Below, piece by piece: positions 52,672-61,750 of a DNA stretch of 64,000 bases; the first letter of the stretch is position 1; every line of letters begins with the position of its first letter. The translations under genes and the position numbers were made by a program. Source of the DNA: Acidobacteriota bacterium (GTDB taxonomy: Bacteria > Acidobacteriota > UBA890 > WLXD01); contig JAJCXT010000008.1 in the NCBI GenBank assembly GCA_029263295.1, positions 1-64,000 of the forward strand, in the 5' to 3' direction. The notes beneath the pieces were generated by a model, which worked only from the letters and a program-made list of their open reading frames with translations, searched no databases and was not told the origin of the DNA.

Positions 52672-55341
52672 TTAGCGCGACAGTTCGATCGCCACCCAGG
52701 CCGACTCTCCGTTGGCCGCGATGGTGATGCGGTAACTGCCCGCGGAGGCCGTCGGCGGGAAACTGCGGCCACCAAAGCTGCGGCCCTCGCCCTCTACCGT
52801 CAGGTCCCAGAGGATCATGTTGTGACCGCCAATTCCTTCGCCCGCCAACGTCTGCACGATCTCACCGTCGGCGTCCTCGATCTTCACCTCGTAGTCGCCG
52901 GCTTCGGCCATCCAGACGTGCAGGGCGGCCGTAGGACGGGATCCGAAGAATCCGAAGCGGCCACGTGGCATCTGCACCGCCTCCGGTTCAAACACGTGCA
53001 GCGGCTTGGCCTGGATCTCCTCGCTCAGTTGCTGAATCGGCCGCACGTCGAGCGCGAACACACCGCGTCCGTGCGTCGCGGCAACCAGGATGTCGTTCTC
53101 CGGATGGATCACGATGTCGTGTACGAAGGTGTTCGGCATGCCGTTGGATAACGCTTCCCAATGCTCGCCGCCGTCGATCGACACATACGCGCCAACGTCA
53201 GTACCGGCGTACATCACGTTCGGGTTCTTCGGGTCCTCTTTGACTACGTTGATCGGGCCGCTCGGGATGTTGGTCGCGAGGTCCTGCCACGTCGTGCCGC
53301 GATCGGTCGACTTCCACAGATAGGGTCGGAAGTCGTCCTCGCGCTTGCCGTTCTGCGCCGCGTACACCGTGTCGGGGTCCCAGCGCGACGCCACCAGCTC
53401 GGAGATGAATTTGCCCTGCGGCAGTTCACCGGTGATCTCTGCCCAGCCCGTTCCACTCGCATCGGTCGTCCACACGCGGCCGTCGTCGGTGCCCACGTAC
53501 AAAAGACCGAATTCGAATGGCGACTCCGAGATCGAGTAGATCGTCTGGTACTGGATGTCGCCGATCTTGTCGATGTCGTTGTAGGTGAGATCGTCGCTCA
53601 TGATCTCCCAGTTATCGCCCCGGTTCATGGAACGAAACAGCTTGTTGAGCCCGAGGTAGATCACGCGCGGGTTGTGCGGCGAGATGATGAATGGCGCCAG
53701 CCATTGACCGCGATACGGGGGCTCACCCTCGGGAGCTTCCGGCATCAGCGTGACCTCTTCGTCCGCCGCCAGATCGGCGCGCAGGAAGCTACCGTAGAAG
53801 CGCGCCGCGTAGACGATGTTGGGGTCGGTGGGATCGACGACGTGGTTGTTGCCCTCGAAACCCGGGGCGCCTTCCCACTCGACCGCCGGGATATTGTGAC
53901 GACCGCGGCTCAGATCGACCCTGCCACGGCGGCTACCGTGGTCCTGGATGGAGCCATAGGCCCAGAACTCCTCGCCCATGTCGTGGGCAACGTTGAAGAA
54001 CTGCACCAGCGGTAGGTTGTCGTAGAAGGTGCGCCAGTTCTCTCCGCCGTCATATGAGATCGCCAGCCCACCGTCGTTGACGTTGGCGAGGTAGTCAGAA
54101 TTGTCGGGGTCGATCCACAGACCGTGATGGTCGCCGTGCATGCCGCTCAGCCGCCGGAAGGTCTTGCCACCATCCTCGGAGACGTTGAGCGCGAGACCCA
54201 TCACATAGATCTTGTTTTCGTCGTTCGGGTCCACTCGGAGCTGCCCGAACACCCAGCCATAGGTGCCGCCCAGGCTGAGCATGTAGTCGTTGTATTCCGA
54301 TGTCCTTTCCCAGTTGTCCCCTCCATCCGTGGAGCGATACACGGTCGCGCCCCGAATCACCGGGCCGGCCGGGCGACCGTACGCGTCCGTATCACCCTCA
54401 TCGGGCTCACGCGCCGTCTCGTAGCTGTCGATAAACGCGTAGACGACATCCGGGTTCGATCGTGCGACGTCCAGCCCGATGCGGCCGCGGAACTTCGCCT
54501 CGGGAAGTCCGACGCTGAGCTCCTGCCAAGTCGCGCCGCCGTCGGTCGTCTTGTAGATCGCGGAACCGTCATAGTGGCTGCTGTTGCGCGGGTCATTCCA
54601 CTTCTCGCGCACGCGCTGCCATGTGGCGATGTACAACGTGTCAGGGTCGGTCGGGTGCATGACCAGGTCAATCGCACCGGTGCGCTCGTCGCGGTAGAAG
54701 ACCTTGTCCCAGGTCTCGCCGCCGTCGGTGGTCTTGTAGATGCCGCGATCGGGGTTCTCGGTCCACTCGTGCCCGGAGGCCGCCACGTAGACGATGTCCG
54801 GATTCGTGGGATGAATTTCGATGCGCGGGATCGTGTGGGTGTCTCCCAGGCCCTTGTGCTCCCAGGTGTCACCGCCGTCGGTCGACTTGTAGACACCCGC
54901 GCCAGCCATGGACGACCTGAAGATGTTGGCTTCACCGGTGCCCACCCAGACGATGCTCTGATCGGACGGAGCCAGCGTCACATCCCCAACCGAGGTCGAG
55001 GCGGCCTGCTCGAAGATCGGCTCCCAACTCACGCCCTCGTTCTTGCTGCGCCACACGCCACCCGACGCGCCGGCAACATAGATCGTGTAGTTGTCGCCCT
55101 TGGGCGTGACGATGTCGACATCGGTCATGCGGCCGGAAATGTTCGTCGGCCCCACGAACTGCCACGGCAGGTTGCGGAAGCGAGACATGTCAGCGTTCGC
55201 CACATGGTCCGCGTACCAGGTCAGGCGCTCCGCGGAGGGAGTCTGTTCGCTCGCCTCCTGTGCGACCAGCGGGCCACCCGCCCCCAGCAGCAGTACCAAG
55301 GTCAGGGCCAGACTCAGAACAGGTCGCATGCGGTCGAGCAT
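52672..55341 (-). CDS. Exported BNR/VPS10-like multi-propeller protein (copy 2)
   Basis: About 889 aa. I start at ATG 55341 (GGAGG eight bases upstream); the frame extends to 55590 only as noise. Signal peptide MRPVLSLALTLVLLLGAGGP and LVAQEASEQ. Asp-box repeats: RSKNEGVSWEP, KSTDGGDTWEH, KTTDGGETWDK, KTTDGGATWQEL, RSTDGGDNWERT, SEDGGKTFRR, KSTDRGTTWQDL, SIDGGEHWEAL. The C-terminal part (about 760-889) carries VWMAEAGDYEVKIEDADGEI and GGHNMILWDLTVEGEG, close in kind to the C-domain of copy 1 (MHRFTWDLRYAG). The shared plan suggests common descent. It probably binds or trims extracellular polymers; no enzyme class can be claimed. Confidence 0.88.
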   Translation of the reverse strand: MLDRMRPVLSLALTLVLLLGAGGPLVAQEASEQTPSAERLTWYADHVANADMSRFRNLPWQFVGPTNISGRMTDVDIVTPKGDNYTIYVAGASGGVWRSKNEGVSWEPIFEQAASTSVGDVTLAPSDQSIVWVGTGEANIFRSSMAGAGVYKSTDGGDTWEHKGLGDTHTIPRIEIHPTNPDIVYVAASGHEWTENPDRGIYKTTDGGETWDKVFYRDERTGAIDLVMHPTDPDTLYIATWQRVREKWNDPRNSSHYDGSAIYKTTDGGATWQELSVGLPEAKFRGRIGLDVARSNPDVVYAFIDSYETAREPDEGDTDAYGRPAGPVIRGATVYRSTDGGDNWERTSEYNDYMLSLGGTYGWVFGQLRVDPNDENKIYVMGLALNVSEDGGKTFRRLSGMHGDHHGLWIDPDNSDYLANVNDGGLAISYDGGENWRTFYDNLPLVQFFNVAHDMGEEFWAYGSIQDHGSRRGRVDLSRGRHNIPAVEWEGAPGFEGNNHVVDPTDPNIVYAARFYGSFLRADLAADEEVTLMPEAPEGEPPYRGQWLAPFIISPHNPRVIYLGLNKLFRSMNRGDNWEIMSDDLTYNDIDKIGDIQYQTIYSISESPFEFGLLYVGTDDGRVWTTDASGTGWAEITGELPQGKFISELVASRWDPDTVYAAQNGKREDDFRPYLWKSTDRGTTWQDLATNIPSGPINVVKEDPKNPNVMYAGTDVGAYVSIDGGEHWEALSNGMPNTFVHDIVIHPENDILVAATHGRGVFALDVRPIQQLSEEIQAKPLHVFEPEAVQMPRGRFGFFGSRPTAALHVWMAEAGDYEVKIEDADGEIVQTLAGEGIGGHNMILWDLTVEGEGRSFGGRSFPPTASAGSYRITIAANGESAWVAIELSR

Positions 55342-55438
55342 CGGTGGGCCTCCGAGAAGAAAGCGGACAGACGTGAGGGATTTCCGCAGGTTAGTGAGCG
55401 CGGAGGGCGGCGTCAACGCGCCCAGCGGGGTCAACCGG

Positions 55439-56170
55439 CTAGGTCGTTGCGGTGCACGCCAGGACCTCCGCGGCGAGAGGTCGCAGCGCCTCGACGTAAT
55501 GGCGCGAATCGTAGTGACCGACTTCGTCCAGCGGCATGAAGACGATCCGTCCGCCACGTCGCTGCATGCTTTTGACGGCCTTCTCCACATCGGCGAACGG
55601 GATCAACTCGTCGGCGCGGCTGTTGACGACCCACAGTGGGAACCGCGCGAGTTCCTCGCGCCATCCGACAGCCCCGCGGCCAACGAGATCCCGGAATCGC
55701 ACGAGCCCCGGATCGTCGGGATCCTCGGCAGCAAGCACGGGCACGGCAGCCACCGCGATACCCGCAGCGAAACGATCCGGATAGCGAGACCCCAGGTACC
55801 ACGTTCCCATGCCGCCGAGGCTGTATCCGGCCAACACCACGTGATCCGCGGCCGTTTCGAACTCCGCGATCACCTGCCGACGCAGGGCCAGTACGGCATC
55901 CTCACTGCGCGGATGATGCCAGGTTCGTTGCGGGCAGTTGGGAGCCACGAGGACCACTTCCTGCCCCCTGAACACCGGCTCGAGAAACGCGCGCATGAAA
56001 TCCCGGCCGTGACGCGGCGACATGTCGCCTTCCCATCCGTAGTGCAGCCCGATGACCAACGGTAAGACGCGGTCGTCGCCAGGAGCGCGCGGGTCGATCA
56101 ACGCATACCGCAGGTCCTGGCCGCCGTCGAAGGACAGCTCGTGATCGGTGATCGTCGCGCGCTCGCTCAT
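55439..56170 (-). CDS. Alpha/beta hydrolase (esterase/phospholipase-like)
   Basis: About 243 aa without a signal peptide. Nucleophile elbow AGYSLGGMGTW, acid NSRADELIP and His in DEVGHYDSRHYVEA form a complete serine-hydrolase triad. The HYGWEGD loop and PNCPQRTW region resemble PHB-depolymerase-like esterases. It lies 37 bases after the permease of the adaptor operon in the same direction, so it may share the transcript; a role in handling the exported substrate is guesswork. Confidence 0.87.
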   Translation of the reverse strand: MSERATITDHELSFDGGQDLRYALIDPRAPGDDRVLPLVIGLHYGWEGDMSPRHGRDFMRAFLEPVFRGQEVVLVAPNCPQRTWHHPRSEDAVLALRRQVIAEFETAADHVVLAGYSLGGMGTWYLGSRYPDRFAAGIAVAAVPVLAAEDPDDPGLVRFRDLVGRGAVGWREELARFPLWVVNSRADELIPFADVEKAVKSMQRRGGRIVFMPLDEVGHYDSRHYVEALRPLAAEVLACTATT

Positions 56171-56206
56171 CCCCGCAGTCTGCCACGTGCCAATCAGGTC
56201 CGGCCG

Positions 56207-57439
56207 TCACTCGTAGCGCAGGGCCTCGATCGGGTCGAGCTGCGCGGCGCGAGTGGCAGGATAGATGCCCGACACCAGGCCGGCCGCCAGCGACACGCTC
56301 GTCGACAACAGGATCGACGAAGGAGTGACAACGGTTTCCCAGCCGGCCGACGCGGCAACGACTCGCGCGATGATCACGCCCATCGCTACCCCGGCCAGTC
56401 CGCCCATGAGACTGATGGCGAAGGCCTCAATCATGAACTGGTCGCGGATCTCCTTGCGGCGCGCTCCGACGGCCCGCCGAATCCCGATCTCGCGAGTTCG
56501 CTCGAGGACGGTAGCCAACATGATGTTGGTGATGCCGATACCACCAACGAGCAGAGAGATGCCCGCGATGCAGCCCATGACGATATTGAACAGCCGCTGC
56601 GTGGCGCGGCTCTGGTCGAGCAACGCCTCAGGCACGACAAGCTCGAAGTCGTCTTCACCCCCGTGGATACGCTCGAGCAGTCGCCGGATGGCCACAGCGC
56701 TGGCTTGCACGGAGAGGTCGGCCTCGAGCTGCACGATGATCTCATCGACCGGCGCCCGCAGCGGTGGACGATCGAACTTGCGAACCGCCGTGGTAACGGG
56801 AATGTAGATCTCGGTCGCAGTGGTGCCGATATCGACGCCCTCGAACTGGCCGCCGCCACCGAGATCCTCGAGGACGCCGATGACCTCGAACCAGACATCA
56901 TTGATCTTCAGCCGCTCGCCGATAGCCGCACCGACGCCGAAGAGGTCGCGCCGCACGGCACCGCCCACAACAGCCACCTGCGCGTGACGGTCCTCGTCCA
57001 GACGATCGAGGAAACGGCCCTCCGCGACCCGCAGGTCTGACAACCGTCGCTGATGCCACGACACCCCGAGAACACTCGCCGCGGTGCGGCCGCCGACTGC
57101 CATGATCTTGTAGCTGGCTATTTCGACGCGTGGCACCGCCAACTCCACTCCGGGAATGCCGTCGCGGATCACGCTCGCGTCGCGCAAGGACACGCCCAGG
57201 GAGTTGCGGCGAATCTCGTTGAGCTCGTCCTCAGTGCGATCGACGTCGCGCACCAGTACGTTGCGCAGACCCATGCGATCGATCAATTCCATCGCCTGCA
57301 GTTCGGCGCCAGCGCCGATCGACAACATCGCGATCACCGCGCCCACGCCAAAGATCATGCCGAGCATCGTCAACAATGAACGCAGCTTGTGCGCCGCGAG
57401 ATTGTTGAGCGCGCTGACGAACGACTCCCGAAAGTTCAC
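56207..57439 (-). CDS. MacB-type ABC transporter permease (FtsX family)
   Basis: About 410 aa; GTG start at 57439 immediately follows the adaptor's TGA (TGAGTG). Layout: N-terminal helix SLLTMLGMIFGVGAVIAML, periplasmic MacB core (about 50-280), then three helices with the FtsX signature RTREIGIRRAVGARRKEIRD (about 310-330) and final GIYPATRAAQLDPIEALRYE. One copy of the core, unlike the ADOP permeases. MacB-type permeases need an ATPase; none is encoded in this window, so it may use one elsewhere. Three adaptor genes precede it. Confidence 0.93.
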   Translation of the reverse strand: MNFRESFVSALNNLAAHKLRSLLTMLGMIFGVGAVIAMLSIGAGAELQAMELIDRMGLRNVLVRDVDRTEDELNEIRRNSLGVSLRDASVIRDGIPGVELAVPRVEIASYKIMAVGGRTAASVLGVSWHQRRLSDLRVAEGRFLDRLDEDRHAQVAVVGGAVRRDLFGVGAAIGERLKINDVWFEVIGVLEDLGGGGQFEGVDIGTTATEIYIPVTTAVRKFDRPPLRAPVDEIIVQLEADLSVQASAVAIRRLLERIHGGEDDFELVVPEALLDQSRATQRLFNIVMGCIAGISLLVGGIGITNIMLATVLERTREIGIRRAVGARRKEIRDQFMIEAFAISLMGGLAGVAMGVIIARVVAASAGWETVVTPSSILLSTSVSLAAGLVSGIYPATRAAQLDPIEALRYE

Positions 57440-58717
57440 TCAACGCCCCCCTGTGGGGCCGGTCGATATCTCGGTGGATGCCGCAGCGGCCCCAGCCTGC
57501 GAGCGCGTCGGATCCTGGAGAGCCACGACGTCGCCAGGCTCCAGTCCGGAGGCGACCACCACACGGCCGAGCGCGATCGGCCCTAGCGTCACGGCAACCC
57601 GATCGTACTCGCGCCCGGTCCTGCGAAATACGTACGGATTGGCCTCGTCGTCGCGGAATATGGCCTCGCGCGGCACGGCGATCACGTCTTCGAGATCTTG
57701 GACGAGAAGCGTTGCACGTACCCGCTGGCCGGGTTTCATCTTCGACGGGTCGGTCATCGCCAGCGTCAGATCAACATCGAAGTACTGCACTGGCGACCAA
57801 CGGTTGCGACGCTTGGCCACCGCGGCTACAAGCCCGACCTCCGCCTCGACGACCTCGCCGGGATGCGCTTCGAGAACCACGGCGGCCGCGATGCCCACCG
57901 CAACACCACCGGCATCAGCTTCGAGTACGTAGACCTGAGCCTTCATCACGTCGAGTTGAGGGATCTCTGCGATCGACTGGCCAGGCCAGGTCACCGAGCC
58001 AACCTGAGCTGCTTCGCCCCAATCGCGACGCAGAACAAAGATGCCGTCATGGGGCGCGCGCACTTCGAGTTCGCGCAGGCCTGACTCGGCCTTTTCGATC
58101 GTCAGCTGCGCCTGCCGTTTCTGCAATTCGAGCAAGTCCAGTTCGACCTGCCCCTGCTCGGCACTGATGCCACGCGCCTGACTGGCGTTCTCCTTGCGCT
58201 GCGTGGCTAGCTTCTCGTCGATCTGCGATTCGATGATCTCGCTGCGCGAGTAGATATCCGCATTGGTGCTCTGAAACTCCCGCGAGTGCTCTAGCTGCAG
58301 GTCGGCGAGCTGCTCATCGCGCTCGAGGTTGTCGAGCGTCGTCCCCTGCTCGATGTTCCTCTGGTCCACCCTGCTCAACGCCTTGTCGCGCTCCGCCTCG
58401 CCGTCGAACAACTCGTGTTGCATGTCTGTTGGATCGAATCGAATCACCACCTCGCCTTCTTCGACGGCCGACCCGTCGCGGGCGAGCCACGCTATTCTCA
58501 TCGGGCCGTTGGCGGCGGGGGGGGTCGCGAGAGGTGTCGCGTTCTCCGCCACGAGAATGCCTTCCGCATCGACTCTGTGAACGAACGATCCCCGCTCGGC
58601 GCGGAATGTGGGAACCGCGTCGCCGCCGGAGATCGCCCCGGCGAAAGTGGTCGTCACGAGCCAGCCCGCACCGATGACCCCAGCGCCCAATAACAACGGG
58701 GTCCGCAGTCGCATCAT
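57440..58717 (-). CDS. HlyD-family periplasmic adaptor (adaptor 3 of the operon)
   Basis: About 425 aa. Two ATGs (58717, 58714); the first overlaps the upstream stop by four bases. Signal anchor TPLLLGAGVIGAGWLVTTTF. Lipoyl/barrel parts (AVEEGEVVIRF, EVRAPHDGIFVLRRD) flank a helical hairpin of about 110 residues (about residues 100-210: QQ-rich coiled coil), and a beta-barrel region (VYVLEADAGGVAVGIAA, RVRATLLVQDLEDVIAVPRE) completes the adaptor. No TolC gene lies in the window. Hairpin length varies among the three adaptors. Confidence 0.9.
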   Translation of the reverse strand: MMRLRTPLLLGAGVIGAGWLVTTTFAGAISGGDAVPTFRAERGSFVHRVDAEGILVAENATPLATPPAANGPMRIAWLARDGSAVEEGEVVIRFDPTDMQHELFDGEAERDKALSRVDQRNIEQGTTLDNLERDEQLADLQLEHSREFQSTNADIYSRSEIIESQIDEKLATQRKENASQARGISAEQGQVELDLLELQKRQAQLTIEKAESGLRELEVRAPHDGIFVLRRDWGEAAQVGSVTWPGQSIAEIPQLDVMKAQVYVLEADAGGVAVGIAAAVVLEAHPGEVVEAEVGLVAAVAKRRNRWSPVQYFDVDLTLAMTDPSKMKPGQRVRATLLVQDLEDVIAVPREAIFRDDEANPYVFRRTGREYDRVAVTLGPIALGRVVVASGLEPGDVVALQDPTRSQAGAAAASTEISTGPTGGR

Positions 58718-59961
58718 GCTTCAGGATTCCTTTCAGCAACCCGGTCGCCGGCCCGTAATCCATCGATTACCTGCACCGACTCGGCATTGCGCTGCCCCAA
58801 CTCCACTGGCACTTGCTCGTAGCCGAGCACCGTCTTGCGATAGACGACGGGGCCTGAGGCCGTAGGGAACACCGTGTGTCCCGGCACCACCAGAACGGCC
58901 TCGAGCCGCGCGGTCTCGATCGTGCCCCGGAACCGCATGCCTGGCCGCATTCGTTCCTGATCGGTCTCTTCCAGGTCAAGGTCGAGGCGAACAACCTTGA
59001 TCGGGTTACGCGAGAAGGACTTACGCTGCACCGTGCGCCAAATCGATTCGATGTTCGCCCGGTACAGAATGTCCGGATGTGCGTCGAGTCGAATCGACAC
59101 CGACTGTCCTTCGGCGACCCTTCCGGCGTCGGACTCGTCAACCTCTCCGTTGGCCATCATCGTGGACAGATCCGGCAGTTCGATGATGCGTTCGCGACGC
59201 CACACCTGATCGCCGACCTTCTTCTTCTCACCACGCCAGTTGGTCATGTAGATGACCGTGCCCGCTCGCGGAGCGGTGACGGTCATGCGCCGCAGCGCAT
59301 CCTCAGTTTCCCGCACGAGACGCTGAGCGCGGTCGCGTTGGGCGACGAGGGCCGACCGCCGCGCCGCACCCGCTTCGCGAGCCGCCTCGAGTTGCCCGTC
59401 CAACGATGCGACCTCGAGCGTCGCCAGTTCGACGTCCAGGCCCGCGATCTCAGCGTCATTGGCTGAACGCAGATCGTCAGGAACCTCGTCGTTCAAGCCG
59501 GCGCGCCGCTCCTTGGCCTCGGCTTCGGCCAGTTGCAGGTCCAGCGCCATAAGCTGTTGCTGCAGGTCGACATCGAGCTTCTCTATGTTCTTCGCTGCCT
59601 GTTCAGCATCCGTCTGCAGCTGCAACAGCTCGCGCTCCAGCGACGCGGTGTCGAAGGAGAGCACGGGAGCCCCCTCAGCGACCTCGCTCCCTTCCGGCGC
59701 CATGAAACGGATCTGGAAGTCCCGGACGCTGACCCCCTGGGGTGGCGTGAGGATGCTGGCGTCGCGCGAAGCCAGCGTCCCCTCTACGTCCACGCCGAGG
59801 ACGAGATCGTCCACGACGACATCTGCCCAGGTGATCTCCGAGTCGGCCGCGAACACACGCGTGAGCCCCCAGCCAACCGCCAACAAGCCGGCCAGCACGC
59901 CTACGCCGAGCCGCAGAAGCTGCGGCCGCCCCGTCCTGGCTCCAAGACCGGGAGAACTCAT
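58714..59961 (-). CDS. HlyD-family periplasmic adaptor (adaptor 2)
   Basis: About 415 aa. Overlaps the previous and next genes by four bases each. Signal anchor RLGVGVLAGLLAVGWGLTRV. Barrel block SEVAEGAPVLSFDTASLERE, coiled coil from about 95 to 205 (LQLQTDAEQAAKNIEKLDVD), then TVTAPRAGTVIYMTNWRGEK and RMRPGMRFRGTIETARLEAV. Similar in order to the two neighbours, so tandem duplication and divergence is likely. Confidence 0.9.
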   Translation of the reverse strand: MSSPGLGARTGRPQLLRLGVGVLAGLLAVGWGLTRVFAADSEITWADVVVDDLVLGVDVEGTLASRDASILTPPQGVSVRDFQIRFMAPEGSEVAEGAPVLSFDTASLERELLQLQTDAEQAAKNIEKLDVDLQQQLMALDLQLAEAEAKERRAGLNDEVPDDLRSANDAEIAGLDVELATLEVASLDGQLEAAREAGAARRSALVAQRDRAQRLVRETEDALRRMTVTAPRAGTVIYMTNWRGEKKKVGDQVWRRERIIELPDLSTMMANGEVDESDAGRVAEGQSVSIRLDAHPDILYRANIESIWRTVQRKSFSRNPIKVVRLDLDLEETDQERMRPGMRFRGTIETARLEAVLVVPGHTVFPTASGPVVYRKTVLGYEQVPVELGQRNAESVQVIDGLRAGDRVAERNPEA

Positions 59962-61193
59962 TGGCCCCCCTCTACCGCCACCCCTGCCTCGGGTCCGTCA
60001 TGCAGCACGCAGGCGCTGGCGTTGCATGGGCCGAGTTCGACCGACTGCCGCGCACCTCCCGCGAGGACGACAACCACTCCGTCATCGGTGAATTCGAGCG
60101 CATGCCGCGGCACGAGAACGACATCTTCACGCACGGCGGTCTCGACCTCCACCAGCACGGACATACCCGGTCGCATGATTTCCTGATCGGCCTCGTCAAG
60201 GTCGATGCGAGCCAGAAAATGCCGCTGGTCCGATCGCCGGCCGGACTCTTGCGCCACCGGGCTGATCGAGCGCACGATGCCGCGGAAGAGCCGGCCGGGA
60301 TAGGCATCGAGTGCGCACATGACGATCATCCCCGGCGTGACCTTGCCATCATCGACGTCAGACAATCGCGCCTCGACCGACATCGAGCGGAGGTCCGGAA
60401 TCTCCATGACAGTGGCTCCCATCCAAATGCTGTCGCCCACCTGGAACTTGCGATCCTCGCGACGGTTCTCTGCGGCCACCGCGATCCCTGACTGCGGCGC
60501 CCGCAGCGCCATTGCTTCGATCGCCTGCCGCGCCTCGCCGACCTCGCGCTCGGTCTTACGAATGTCCACCCGGAGAATCTCCAACTCGGCCTCCGAAGCC
60601 TCTTCATGACCTTCGAGTTCGGCAACAGCCTTGTCGTATTCGACCTGCGCCTGCCGAAGGGTGAGCTGCGCTTCTTCGTAGCTCTTGCGGTCGGTGATGT
60701 CCGCGGGGACATCGGCAGCGATCTCTGCGCGGCGCAGGGCGATGCGACTACCTTCGTAGCCAAACTGTTTCGCTGCGAGCTGCCCGTTGATCTCCGCCCG
60801 CTTGCTGGCGAGCGCGTCGATCGCCTGCTGCTGTGCGGTGATCTTGTTCTCGATCTCGCTCGCGATCTGCGCCGTGTCCAGTTCCACGAGTCGATCGCCT
60901 TCGAGCACGTAGGCGCCATCGTCGACCATCCAACGAATCGTGGTCTCCCACTCTGGCATCCGGGGAATGATTATCGCGTCGCTGTTGCGAGCTGTCAGCG
61001 TGCCGCTGAGCAAGAGCGTCTGCCTGAAGTCCCCGCGCCCGATCGCACGCATCTGCGATGACGCTTCGCGCCCCTGGCTGGGTTCGGCACCGACCGTCGG
61101 CTCACCTGCGCAAGCTCCGACCGTGCCGCAGAGCAGCACAATCGCGAGCGCGCATCGAACGCGCACTGTGGCACCGGAGTTAGTTTCGATCAT
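59958..61193 (-). CDS. HlyD-family adaptor lipoprotein (adaptor 1)
   Basis: About 411 aa. I start at the ATG at 61193 (MIETNSGATVRVRCALAIVL), which leads to lipobox TVGAC, Cys near residue 28; frames from 61268 or 61250 would place it far from the N-terminus. Adaptor pattern: LLLSGTLTARNSDAIIIPR, DGAYVLEGDRLVELDTAQIA, coiled coil (about 110-230), ALRAPQSGIAVAAE, RPGMSVLVEVETAVREDV, HALEFTDDGVVVVLAG. As a lipoprotein it would sit in the inner membrane or be sorted outward, unlike its two relatives with TM anchors. First gene of the operon. Confidence 0.88.
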   Translation of the reverse strand: MIETNSGATVRVRCALAIVLLCGTVGACAGEPTVGAEPSQGREASSQMRAIGRGDFRQTLLLSGTLTARNSDAIIIPRMPEWETTIRWMVDDGAYVLEGDRLVELDTAQIASEIENKITAQQQAIDALASKRAEINGQLAAKQFGYEGSRIALRRAEIAADVPADITDRKSYEEAQLTLRQAQVEYDKAVAELEGHEEASEAELEILRVDIRKTEREVGEARQAIEAMALRAPQSGIAVAAENRREDRKFQVGDSIWMGATVMEIPDLRSMSVEARLSDVDDGKVTPGMIVMCALDAYPGRLFRGIVRSISPVAQESGRRSDQRHFLARIDLDEADQEIMRPGMSVLVEVETAVREDVVLVPRHALEFTDDGVVVVLAGGARQSVELGPCNASACVLHDGPEAGVAVEGGQ

Positions 61194-61426
61194 GGCTGGT
61201 CGACAACGCTCCGGATCCGTCGGGGAACGGTACTGGACATTCTCTCTCATGCGGCCCACTTCGCGCACTCCTGACGCGCGGAATTCCTCGCGCCGAGACT
61301 CTCTACTTGTCTAGAACCCTCGAGAACTCGAATTGTCGACGTCGATGGAACTTATTGAGGCTATTCACCGTATGAATTATTCGATTGTAAAGTTTGACTC
61401 TTCGACCTCTGGACACGGAAGCCACG

Positions 61427-61750
61427 ATGCCCGGGAAGTTCCTTGCTGAATTCGAACTCTATGTGATGCTAGCCGTCGCCCGTCTGGGCGACGATGCCTA
61501 CGGCGCGGCCATCCGCGACGAGATCGAGGGGCGCGTGAGCCGTCCCGTGTCGATCGGCGCCCTGTACGCCACGCTGCACCGACTCGGTAGCAAGCAACTC
61601 GTGCGTTTCGAGGAAGAATCCGACAGCGGAAGGTCCGGACGCGCCCGCAAGTACGTCCACTTGACCCCCGAGGGGCGCGAGGCTCTGGAGCATTCCAGCG
61701 CGATGCTGCACCGCATGATGGATGGAGTGACGGTCGGAGGTCAGCGATGA
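61427..61750 (+). CDS. PadR-family transcriptional regulator (ADOP pair 3)
   Basis: About 107 aa from the ATG at 61427 (GGAAG six bases upstream); a longer frame starts TTG at 61394. PadR winged helix: FELYVMLAVARLGDDAYGAA, SRPVSIGALYATLHRLGSKQ, KYVHLTPEGREALEHS. Its stop overlaps the ADOP start by four bases (ATGA). It diverges from the HlyD/MacB operon, so it might regulate both sides across 233 bases. Confidence 0.92.
   Translation: MPGKFLAEFELYVMLAVARLGDDAYGAAIRDEIEGRVSRPVSIGALYATLHRLGSKQLVRFEEESDSGRSGRARKYVHLTPEGREALEHSSAMLHRMMDGVTVGGQR

Noticed and set aside
54124-55539. Plus-strand frame of 471 codons opposite BNR copy 2
   Set aside because: Shadow frame; the Asp boxes on the minus strand prove the coding strand.
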